Assembly: GCA_022782405.1 (NCBI GenBank)
Contig: JALFNK010000010.1
Location: forward strand, 78,070-142,069
Direction: 5' to 3'
DNA: 64,000 bases
Source of the DNA: Alistipes sp.
Lineage (GTDB): Bacteria; Bacteroidota; Bacteroidia; Bacteroidales; Rikenellaceae
Positions 17,232 through 24,841 of the stretch are shown piece after piece (position 1 is the first letter of the stretch; each line of letters opens with the position of its first letter). The position numbers were made by a program, and so were the translations under genes. A model generated the notes under the pieces. The model had not been told where the DNA came from. It did no database searches and was given only the letters and a program-made list of their open reading frames with translations.

Positions 17232-17795
17232 TCAGTGCTGCTCGCCTTCGGCGATCATGCGGCACATCTGCTCGCGGGCGCGGTGAATCTGTGCCTTGAC
17301 CGTCCCGAGCGGCAGCGAGAGCTTCGCGGCGATCTCCTCGTAGGAGTACTCCTCGAAGAAGCGCATGCGGATCAGCTGCCGGTAGCGCGGCGTGAGGCGC
17401 TCGAGGTAGTGCTCGATCTGCGTCCGCTGCTGGAGGTTGATGAAACGCTCCTCGGGCGTCGGGGCGTTCGAGGCCGGGGCCGCGAAGTGCTCGTCGATCG
17501 AGAGCCCGTCCTGCCGGCGCCGGACGTAATCGACGAACGTATTGCGCGCGATGGTGTAGACCCACTGCCCGAAGGTGTACGCGGTGTTGTAGCGGTGCAG
17601 GTTGATATAGACCTTGATGAAGGTCTCCTGCAGCAGGTCGTCGGCATCGTCCGTGCGCCCCAGCCGCTGGACGAAGAGCCGGTAGATCGCCTCGCGGTAG
17701 CGGTTGAACAGGTATTCGAAGGCGTGGTCGTCGCCCTCGAGCACCCGGGCGGCCAGCTCGCCGTCGCTCGCTACGATATAGTCGGCTATCTCCAT
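17232..17795 (-). CDS. ECF-type sigma-70 family RNA polymerase sigma factor
   Basis: 187 residues. Region 2 contains DADDLLQETFIKVYINLHRY and WVYTIARNTFVDYVRRR; region 4 contains RYRQLIRMRFFEEYSYEEIA and LSLPLGTVKAQIHRAREQM. The start at 17795 (MEIADYI) overlaps the preceding glycosyltransferase gene by ten bases, so the two are likely translated together. No anti-sigma factor or FecR-like gene is adjacent, unlike the usual TonB-linked ECF pairs of this phylum, so its signal is unknown. Confidence 0.85.
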   Translation of the reverse strand: MEIADYIVASDGELAARVLEGDDHAFEYLFNRYREAIYRLFVQRLGRTDDADDLLQETFIKVYINLHRYNTAYTFGQWVYTIARNTFVDYVRRRQDGLSIDEHFAAPASNAPTPEERFINLQQRTQIEHYLERLTPRYRQLIRMRFFEEYSYEEIAAKLSLPLGTVKAQIHRAREQMCRMIAEGEQH

Positions 17796-18940
17796 ACGCG
17801 TTCGTCGCGCCGCAGCAGCTGCAGCCCCAGCAGGGCGGCCCACAGCGGGCTCAGCAGGTCATAGAGGAAATAACGGCCCAGAATGCCCGTCTCGCCCAGG
17901 CGTTGGGCGGTGCGCCGCACCTCGAGGAGCACCACGGCGTAGCGGATGAGCGCAAGCAGCAGCGCCGCGAGCTTGTATTCGAGGGGCATGACCGCCAGGG
18001 CGCAGAGCACCGTGAGGAAGAAGAGCACGCGGGAGGTCAGCTCCCAGCGGATGAAGCTCCGCACGCCGGAGGGGTAGAAACGCTGCGACGAGCCGTAGTA
18101 GCGCAGCTGGCTCATCCACCAGCGCAGGCCGCCCCACGCCTTCTCGCGCAGCGTGGCCCGCGGCGAGAGGATGACGCTCACGTTGTCGGGGGTGATGACC
18201 CGCTGCAGGAAGAGGTCGTCCTCGCCGATGTTCATGTTCAGGTGGCTGAAGCCGTTGGCCCCGAAGTAGAGGCTCTTGGTGAATCCGAAGTTGTGGAGCG
18301 TGCCCCGGTAGGCGCGGCCCCGCACGGCGCGGGCGATCCAGTCCGCCGCATGCATCATCCGCCAGGTGCGCATCAGGTAGTTGGCAAAGCCCTTCGTGCG
18401 CTCCACGCCGCAGTAGCCCAGGACGATCTCCCCGCGGGTGAAGCCCTTGGCCATGAGCGAGAGCCAGCGGTCGGTCTGCGGCACGGCGTCCGTCGAGGTG
18501 AAGACCATATGCTCGTAGTGCGCCGACTTGATGCCCACGTTGAGGGCCATCTTGCGCGAGATCGGGAAGCGCGGGTCGAGGTGGATCTTCGTCGTCGCGA
18601 TCTGCGGGAAGCTGTGGCGCAGCTGCATGAGATCCTCGTAGAAATCCGTGTCGTGGCCCACATAGACCAGGATTACCTCGAAATCGGGGTAGCTCTGGGC
18701 CAGGATGAGCGGCAGGCGCTCCTCGACGAACGAGTAGTCCTCCGAAAAGAGCGGGATGATGACCGAAACGGGCGGTTCGGCCTCCAGACGCGCCGCCCGG
18801 CGGTTGTTCTTATAGCCCGCAATGCGCCCGTAAACGCCCAGATAATAGTAGAACTGCACGCCGAGCATCAGGAGCACCGCCCCCGCAAGGGCCGCTCCCT
18901 CCCAGCCGTAGCATGCCAGAAACGTATCGAAGAATTGCAT
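17786..18940 (-). CDS. Membrane-bound family 2 glycosyltransferase
   Basis: 384 residues: an N-terminal membrane anchor (residues about 13-35), a GT-A domain starting PPVSVIIPLFSEDYSFVEER, and two or more C-terminal membrane segments (about 295-335). STDA stands at the DxD position, GEDDLFLQRV gives the acidic catalytic region, and QLRYY sits where processive enzymes have QxxRW. The sugar donor and product cannot be predicted. It has its own perfect promoter 17 bases upstream and overlaps the ECF sigma factor gene. Confidence 0.8.
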   Translation of the reverse strand: MQFFDTFLACYGWEGAALAGAVLLMLGVQFYYYLGVYGRIAGYKNNRRAARLEAEPPVSVIIPLFSEDYSFVEERLPLILAQSYPDFEVILVYVGHDTDFYEDLMQLRHSFPQIATTKIHLDPRFPISRKMALNVGIKSAHYEHMVFTSTDAVPQTDRWLSLMAKGFTRGEIVLGYCGVERTKGFANYLMRTWRMMHAADWIARAVRGRAYRGTLHNFGFTKSLYFGANGFSHLNMNIGEDDLFLQRVITPDNVSVILSPRATLREKAWGGLRWWMSQLRYYGSSQRFYPSGVRSFIRWELTSRVLFFLTVLCALAVMPLEYKLAALLLALIRYAVVLLEVRRTAQRLGETGILGRYFLYDLLSPLWAALLGLQLLRRDERVWR

Positions 18941-18956
18941 ATCGACGAAATATGCG

Positions 18957-18988
18957 CAAAGATACTACTTGCCGCGCGCAATGCCAAA
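18957..18988 (-). promoter_or_regulatory. Bacteroidetes-type promoter for glycosyltransferase/sigma factor
   Basis: On the minus strand TTTG (18985-18988) and TATCTTTG (18957-18964) are separated by exactly 20 bases. The -7 element ends 16 bases before the start codon, so the leader should be very short. Confidence 0.8.
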
Positions 18989-19070
18989 TTTTTTATCGGC
19001 GGCCGGCCGCCGCACCCGCCGCCCCGGCAACTATTTGGCGGGCGGATTCCCGAATCCGAAATATTTTCGC

Positions 19071-19078
19071 TACTTTTG
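19071..19078 (+). promoter_or_regulatory. -7 promoter element directly before tgt
   Basis: TACTTTTG fits TAnnTTTG and ends only six bases before the ATG at 19085. Transcription would begin at or just before the start codon, giving a leaderless or nearly leaderless message. No clear TTTG box lies 20 bases upstream. Confidence 0.5.
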
Positions 19079-19084
19079 CCCCAT

Positions 19085-20221
19085 ATGAGTATGGATTTCA
19101 CGCTGCAATACCGCGACCCCGCGTCGCAGGCCCGCGCCGGCGAGCTCCGCACCGACCATGGCATCGTCCGTACGCCGATCTTCATGCCCGTGGGTACGGC
19201 GGCTACCGTCAAGGGGCTCTTCCACCGCGACGTGCGCGACGAGGCCCGCGCCCAGATCATCCTGGCCAACACCTACCACCTCTACCTGCGTCCCGGCATG
19301 CGGATCCTCGAAGAGGCGGGGGGCGTGCACCGCTTCTCGACCTGGGAGGGCCCGATGCTCACCGACAGCGGCGGTTTCCAGGTATTCTCGCTCGCGGCAT
19401 GCCGCAAGCTCAAGGAGGAGGGGTGCCATTTCCGCTCGCACATCGACGGATCGAAGCACCTGTTCACCCCCGAGAGCGTCATCGACACCGAGCGGACGAT
19501 CGGCGCCGACATCATGATGGCCTTCGACGAGTGCCCCCCGGGCGACGCCCCGCGCGAATACGCCGCACGCTCGCTGGCCCTGACCGAGCGGTGGCTCGAC
19601 CGCTGCTTCGACCGCTACCGCCAGACGACACCCAAATACGGCCACTACCAGGCGTTGTTCCCCATCGTGCAGGGGTGCGCCTATCCCGACCTGCGGGCCC
19701 GCGCCGCGGAGAACGTCCTGCAGTACAATGCCGACGGGTATGCCATCGGCGGCCTGGCCGTCGGCGAGCCCACGGAGGTGATGTACGAGATGATCGAGGT
19801 GGTCAATGCCATCCTCCCCCAGGACCGGCCCCGCTACCTGATGGGCGTCGGCACGCCGGTCAATATCCTCGAGGGCATCGCCCGCGGCGTCGACATGTTC
19901 GACTGCGTGATGCCCACGCGCAACGGCCGCAACGGGCAGCTGTTCACCGCCGAGGGCATCATCAACATCCGCAACAAGAAGTGGGAGGACGACTTCTCGC
20001 CCATAGACCCCGAGGGCACGGCCTTCGTGGACACCCTCTATTCGAAGGCCTACCTGCACCACCTGTGCGTCTGCGGCGAGATGCTCGCTGCGGAGATCGC
20101 CTCGCTGCACAACATCGCCTTCTACCTGCGGCTCGTCGCGATGGCCCGCGAGCACATCGCCGCCGGGGACTTCACCCCCTGGAAGCAGGAGATGGTCGCC
20201 AAACTCCAAAGACGTCTCTGA
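19085..20221 (+). CDS. tgt: Queuine tRNA-guanine transglycosylase
   Basis: 378 residues. It contains the substrate segment MLTDSGGFQVFSLA (Asp94), FPIVQGCAYPDLR, the nucleophile region GVDMFDCVMPTRNGRNG (Asp273), and LHNIAFY near 342. The enzyme exchanges guanine-34 of GU(N) anticodons for a queuosine precursor. The CxCxxC zinc ligands expected just before SKAYLHHL (residues about 310-318) are absent; the residues there are GTAFVD. As far as I recall this is common in Bacteroidetes. Starts at 19085 or 19091 are both possible. It heads the plus-strand housekeeping run. Confidence 0.92.
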   Translation: MSMDFTLQYRDPASQARAGELRTDHGIVRTPIFMPVGTAATVKGLFHRDVRDEARAQIILANTYHLYLRPGMRILEEAGGVHRFSTWEGPMLTDSGGFQVFSLAACRKLKEEGCHFRSHIDGSKHLFTPESVIDTERTIGADIMMAFDECPPGDAPREYAARSLALTERWLDRCFDRYRQTTPKYGHYQALFPIVQGCAYPDLRARAAENVLQYNADGYAIGGLAVGEPTEVMYEMIEVVNAILPQDRPRYLMGVGTPVNILEGIARGVDMFDCVMPTRNGRNGQLFTAEGIINIRNKKWEDDFSPIDPEGTAFVDTLYSKAYLHHLCVCGEMLAAEIASLHNIAFYLRLVAMAREHIAAGDFTPWKQEMVAKLQRRL

Positions 20222-20225
20222 AGCC

Positions 20226-21326
20226 ATGAAACGATACTGGCCGGGGTTCAAGATCTTGGACCGCTACATACTGGGGAAGTTCCTCGCCACCTTCTTCTTC
20301 GCCATCGCGATGATCATCGTCATCGTCGTGATCTTCGACTATGTCGAGAAGGTAGACAACTTCACCGAGTCGCACGCGCCTTTCAAGGGGATCATCTTCA
20401 CCTACTACCTCAATTTCATCCCCTTCTTCATCAACCAGTTCAGCGGTCTGTTCACCTTCATCGCCTGTATCTTCTTCACCTCGAAGATGGCCTACCAGAC
20501 CGAGATCGTCGCCATGCTCTCGGGCGGCATGTCCTTCCGGCGGCTCATGTGGCCCTACTTCCTGGGGGCGCTGATCATCGCCACGCTGTCGCTGGGCCTG
20601 AACCTCTGGCTCATCCCCATCTCGCAGCGCAAGGTCGTGGCCTTCAAGGAGCAGTACATCGACAAGAAGAAAGGCGCCTACGACCGCCACATCTACCGGC
20701 AGATCGAACCCGGCACCTTCGCCTACATCCGCGGCTACAACGCCACCACGCAGCAGGCGTCGTTCTTCGCCCTCGAACACTACGAAGGGGGGTCGATGAC
20801 CCGCTCGCTCGAGGCCGCCGACATCAAGTTCGACCCCGAGACCAAGCGCTGGACCGCACCCCGCTATACGAAACGGGCCTTCGACTCGCTCGGCATGGAG
20901 CATTTCGAGCAGTTCCGCAACCTCGACACGCTCATCAACCTCGAGGTAACGGAGCTGGGCGAGATCAACGCCTTCATCCAGACGATGAACATCTCGCAGC
21001 TCAACGAGTTCCTCGCGCAGCAGCGGGCCAAGGGCTCCGACTCGATCAACATCATCGAGGTCGAGCGCCACGCACGCTATGCCTATCCCTTCTCGACCTT
21101 CATCCTGACGCTCATCGGCGTCTCGCTCTCCTCGCGCAAGGTGCGCGGCGGCACGGGACTCCACATCGGCGTCGGCACGGGACTCTGCTTCTCGTACATC
21201 CTTTTCAACCGCTTCTTCGAGGAGTTCGCCAAGAGCGGCTCCCTGCCTCCCGGTCTGGCCGTATGGCTGCCGAACATCATCTACCTTGGCATCGCCATAT
21301 ACCTCTACCGCAAGGCCCCGAAATAA
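20226..21326 (+). CDS. LptF/LptG (YjgP/YjgQ) family permease
   Basis: 366 residues with the LptF/G layout: three N-terminal membrane helices, including FKILDRYILGKFLATFFFAI and EIVAMLSGGMSFRRLMWPY, then a periplasmic beta-jellyroll-like region (about 150-270) and three C-terminal helices. The family forms the membrane part of the lipopolysaccharide transporter with LptB. Spacing to tgt is four bases and to the PASTA gene 12 bases, so one transcript is likely. F and G cannot be separated from sequence alone. Confidence 0.85.
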   Translation: MKRYWPGFKILDRYILGKFLATFFFAIAMIIVIVVIFDYVEKVDNFTESHAPFKGIIFTYYLNFIPFFINQFSGLFTFIACIFFTSKMAYQTEIVAMLSGGMSFRRLMWPYFLGALIIATLSLGLNLWLIPISQRKVVAFKEQYIDKKKGAYDRHIYRQIEPGTFAYIRGYNATTQQASFFALEHYEGGSMTRSLEAADIKFDPETKRWTAPRYTKRAFDSLGMEHFEQFRNLDTLINLEVTELGEINAFIQTMNISQLNEFLAQQRAKGSDSINIIEVERHARYAYPFSTFILTLIGVSLSSRKVRGGTGLHIGVGTGLCFSYILFNRFFEEFAKSGSLPPGLAVWLPNIIYLGIAIYLYRKAPK

Positions 21327-21338
21327 ACCCGTATCCTC

Positions 21339-22343
21339 ATGGAAAAACCGCAGAATCTCCTTACGCGTCTCCGGCGGCATCCGCTGCTGTGGAACCTGCT
21401 GCTCATCGCGGCGATCATCCTCGCAATGGCCGTCGTCGCGCACCTGGTCATGCAGTTCGGCACGCGCCACGGCGCCCGCCGCACCGTGCCCGACTTCTCG
21501 GGCGTGGCGCTCGACGAGGCGCGCCGCATCGCCCGGACCAACGACCTCGTGCTGCAGGTAAACGACTCGCTCTTCGTGCCGGCATACGCCGGGGGCGTCG
21601 TCCTCGACCAGCTGCCCGAAGGGGGCGTCGAGGTGAAACCCGGCCGCACGGTCTACATCACGATCAACGCCTTCCGGCAGAAACGCGTCCCCGTGCCCTA
21701 TGTCGCGGGCCGCTCGCTGCGCCAGGCCAAGAACATGCTCGAAATCGCCGGGCTGGAGATCGCCGAACTGGTCTACCGTCCCGACCTGGCCACGAACTAC
21801 GTCCTCGAGGAGTACTACGACGGCAAGCCCGTCGGGCCGTCGAGCCGCGTGGAGGCCGAGATCGGCTCCGGCGTTACGCTCCATGTCGGCGTCCAGGCGG
21901 GCGACAGCATTACGATTGTCCCGCAGGTCGTCGGCCTTCCGCTCCAGCAGGCCAAGGGACGCCTCTGGGAGCTGGGGCTCAACGTCGGCCGCATCGACTT
22001 CGACGAGGGGATCAACCTGCTCAATCAGAAGGAGGCGCGTGTCTATATCCAGATTCCCGGGGCCGAACATGCCGCGGAACTGGGCTCGCGTGTGGCACTG
22101 CGTCTGACGCTCGACGCCGAAAAGTGGGGCCGTTCGCAGACCGAGGCGCGCAAGCTGGCCGCCGAGGCCGCCGAGGAACGTGTCCGCATGGAACGCGAGC
22201 GCGACTCGCTCGCCCGTCTCGAGGACGCCGCAGGGCCCGAACAGCCGGCGGCGGTTGCCCCGGCTGCTGCCGCTCCGGCGGAGAAGCGCCGCGAAGCGCC
22301 CCGTCGCCGCGACCGTGCGGAGGAGGATGAATTTTTCGACTGA
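21339..22343 (+). CDS. PASTA-domain membrane protein
   Basis: 334 residues: a short cytoplasmic N terminus, one membrane helix (about 17-40), then three PASTA-like units beginning near TVPDFSGVALDEARRIA, VPVPYVAGRSLRQAKNM and IVPQVVGLPLQQAKGRL, each with the characteristic hydrophobic and Gly pattern. A charged, Ala/Glu/Arg-rich tail follows. There is no kinase domain, so this is a stand-alone PASTA protein of the kind found next to rluD in Bacteroidetes. Binding of peptidoglycan-like ligands in the periplasm is a family-based inference. It overlaps the next gene by one base. Confidence 0.8.
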   Translation: MEKPQNLLTRLRRHPLLWNLLLIAAIILAMAVVAHLVMQFGTRHGARRTVPDFSGVALDEARRIARTNDLVLQVNDSLFVPAYAGGVVLDQLPEGGVEVKPGRTVYITINAFRQKRVPVPYVAGRSLRQAKNMLEIAGLEIAELVYRPDLATNYVLEEYYDGKPVGPSSRVEAEIGSGVTLHVGVQAGDSITIVPQVVGLPLQQAKGRLWELGLNVGRIDFDEGINLLNQKEARVYIQIPGAEHAAELGSRVALRLTLDAEKWGRSQTEARKLAAEAAEERVRMERERDSLARLEDAAGPEQPAAVAPAAAAPAEKRREAPRRRDRAEEDEFFD

Positions 22344-23518
22344 TGAAGACCCGACAGCCATATTCCGGGCCGGAATCCGGCTCCGGCCTGCATGAAGGCC
22401 CCCTTGCCGCGGAGGCGGGAGCGGCCCCTGCCGACGGTCCCCTTGCGGACAGCCTGCCTGCCGACGGCGACGACCTGGAGCCGGAGGACGATGCCGCGTC
22501 CGAGGACGACGAGGGAGCAGGGCTCTACGAGCACTTTGCCGTAACGGCCGACAAGGGGCAGACGCCCCTGCGGCTGGACAAGTTCCTCACCGTGCGCATG
22601 GAGCACTGCTCGCGCAACCGCATCCAGGCGGCGGCCGACAGCGGCAACATCCTCGTGAACGGGCGTCCGGCGAAGTCGAGCTACAAGGTCAAGCCGCTCG
22701 ACCGCATCCGGATCGTGCTGCCCTACCCGCGGCGCGAGACGGAGCTCGTGGCGGAGAACATCCCGCTCGAGATACCCTATGAGGACGACGACCTGCTGAT
22801 CGTGAACAAACCCGCCGGGATGGTCGTCCACCCCGGGGTGGGCAACTGGAGCGGCACGCTGGTCAATGCCCTGATGTACCATCTCAACGAGCAGGGCATC
22901 CCGGCCGAAGAGCAGACGCGCGCCGGGCTGGTCCATCGCATCGACAAGAACACCTCGGGGCTGCTCGTCGTGGCGAAGAACGAGCAGGCGCATGCGCGTC
23001 TGGCGAAGCAGTTCTTCGACCATACGATCCAGCGCCGCTATGTGGCCCTCGTGTGGGGCAACTTCGACGAGGACGAGGGGACCATTACGGGCAACATCGG
23101 GCGCAGCCCCCGCGAGCGGCAGAAGATGTATGTCTTCGCCGACGGCTCGGACGGCAAGCATGCCGTAACGCACTGGAAGGTGCTGCGCCGCTTCGGCTAC
23201 GTTACCCTCGTGGAGTGCCGCCTCGAGACGGGCCGCACGCACCAGATCCGCGTCCACATGGCCTGGATCGGCCACCCGCTCTTCAACGACGAGCGCTATG
23301 GCGGCGACCGCATCCTCAAGGGCACGACCTTCGCCAAATACCGGCAGTTCGTCGAGAACTGCTTTGCGGTGATGCCCCGCCACGCGCTGCACGCACGGCT
23401 GCTGGGCTTCGAACACCCCACGACGCACCGCGAGATGTGCTTCGACAGCGAGCTCCCGGAGGATTTCCGCGCCCTGCTCGCCAAGTGGGAGAACTATGCC
23501 GTCCGCGAAGAACCCTGA
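22343..23518 (+). CDS. rluD: RluD-family 23S rRNA pseudouridine synthase
   Basis: 391 residues. After an unusual acidic, low-complexity N-terminal extension of about 60 residues comes an S4 RNA-binding domain (LDKFLTVRMEHCSRNRIQAA). The catalytic motif follows: GLVHRIDKNTSGLLVVAKN with Asp201. RLETGRTHQIRVHMAWIGHP follows later. The enzyme isomerises uridines in helix 69 of 23S rRNA if it is truly RluD; paralogues modify other sites. The ATG overlaps the stop of the PASTA gene (TGATG), indicating coupling. Confidence 0.85.
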   Translation: MKTRQPYSGPESGSGLHEGPLAAEAGAAPADGPLADSLPADGDDLEPEDDAASEDDEGAGLYEHFAVTADKGQTPLRLDKFLTVRMEHCSRNRIQAAADSGNILVNGRPAKSSYKVKPLDRIRIVLPYPRRETELVAENIPLEIPYEDDDLLIVNKPAGMVVHPGVGNWSGTLVNALMYHLNEQGIPAEEQTRAGLVHRIDKNTSGLLVVAKNEQAHARLAKQFFDHTIQRRYVALVWGNFDEDEGTITGNIGRSPRERQKMYVFADGSDGKHAVTHWKVLRRFGYVTLVECRLETGRTHQIRVHMAWIGHPLFNDERYGGDRILKGTTFAKYRQFVENCFAVMPRHALHARLLGFEHPTTHREMCFDSELPEDFRALLAKWENYAVREEP

Positions 23519-23557
23519 TGCCGGGCCCCGCGCCCGGTTCCGAAACCGCATACCGCC

Positions 23558-24832
23558 ATGGAAAAATCCTTCAGCACCCTGCCGCCGCAGGCCGCGACTG
23601 CCGCATCCCGCTATGACTTCGACCGCATGATCGAGCGGCACGGCACCGGCTGCGTCAAATACGACGGCCTCGCGGAGGCTTACGGCCGCGGGGACCTCGA
23701 ACCGCTGTGGGTCGCCGACATGGATTTCGAAACCCCCGACTTCATCCTCGAAGCGCTCCGCCGGCGGCTCGAACACCCCGTGCTGGGCTATACGCTCGAG
23801 CCGGCGGACTACCGCCCGGCGATCATCGACTGGATCCGTACGCACCACGGCTGGGAGATCCGTCCCGAGTGGATCGCCTACATCCCCGGAATCGTCAAGG
23901 GGATCGGCATGGCCGTAAACCGGCTGCTCGCCCCCGACGAGAAGGTCGTCATCCAGCCGCCGGTCTATCATCCCTTCCGTCTGGTGCCCGAGGGCAACGG
24001 CCGCGAGGTGGTCCGCAATCCGCTGCGCGAGCGGCCGGACGGCTCCTATGAGATGGATTTCGAAAATCTCGAACGCGTCGTCGATGCGAAGTGCCGGATG
24101 CTCATCCTCTCGAACCCCCACAACCCGGGCGGCATCGTCTGGGACCGCGCAACGCTCGTCCGCCTGGCCGACTTCTGCGCGGCCCGCGGCATGGTGGTTC
24201 TCTCCGACGAGATCCACTGCGACCTGGCGCTCTGGGGCGAACGCCACATCCCCTTCGCCTCGGTCTCGGAGGCCGCGGCACGCTGCAGCATTACCTTCGG
24301 CGCCCCGACCAAGACCTTCAACATCGCCGGGGTGGTCAGCTCCTACGCCATCGTCCCCGACGCGACGCTGCGCCGCCGCTTCTTCGCGTGGCTCGAGGCC
24401 AACGAACTCGACGCCCCGAACCTCTTCGCGCCGATCGCCACCGTCGCGGCCTTCCGCCACGGCGAGGCGTGGCGCCGCGAGCTTGTCCGCTACATCGAGG
24501 GCAATGTCGAGGAGGTGATCGGCTTCTGCGCCCGCGAGATGCCCGCCATACGGCCCCTGCGGCCCCGGGCCTCGTACCTCGTGTGGCTCGACTGCCGCGC
24601 CCTCGGCCTCGGGCACGCGGAGCTCGTGCGGCTGTTCGTCGAGCGGGCCGGCCTGGCGTTGAACGACGGCGCGATGTTCGGCCCGGAGGGCGAGGGCTTC
24701 ATGCGCCTCAATGTCGGGGCCCCGCGTGCGGTGATCCGCCGCGCCCTCGGACGGTTGCGCGACGCCGTAGCCGCACTTCCGGGCGGCGGCCGCGTGCCGC
24801 AGACCGCCCGCATCCCCCACACGAACGAATAG
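23558..24832 (+). CDS. MalY/PatB-family PLP aminotransferase / C-S lyase
   Basis: 424 residues. It has the MalY/PatB signature GCVKYDG, then LWVADMDFETPDFILEAL, YHPFRLVPEGNGREVV, SNPHNPGGIVW, SDEIHCDLALWG and GAPTKTFNIAGVVSSYA with the PLP lysine at about 252. The family cleaves cystathionine and related C-S bonds, and some members regulate transcription. It follows rluD by 39 bases and precedes the YgiQ gene by nine. About 25 extra residues at each end compared with typical members are low in complexity. Confidence 0.85.
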   Translation: MEKSFSTLPPQAATAASRYDFDRMIERHGTGCVKYDGLAEAYGRGDLEPLWVADMDFETPDFILEALRRRLEHPVLGYTLEPADYRPAIIDWIRTHHGWEIRPEWIAYIPGIVKGIGMAVNRLLAPDEKVVIQPPVYHPFRLVPEGNGREVVRNPLRERPDGSYEMDFENLERVVDAKCRMLILSNPHNPGGIVWDRATLVRLADFCAARGMVVLSDEIHCDLALWGERHIPFASVSEAAARCSITFGAPTKTFNIAGVVSSYAIVPDATLRRRFFAWLEANELDAPNLFAPIATVAAFRHGEAWRRELVRYIEGNVEEVIGFCAREMPAIRPLRPRASYLVWLDCRALGLGHAELVRLFVERAGLALNDGAMFGPEGEGFMRLNVGAPRAVIRRALGRLRDAVAALPGGGRVPQTARIPHTNE

Positions 24833-24841
24833 TACCGCACC

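Noticed and set aside
20172..22361. A 729-codon open frame on the minus strand
   Set aside because: It is antisense to the LptF/G-type permease and PASTA genes; its composition (Asp/Glu/Arg/His-rich, repetitive) is typical of a shadow frame.
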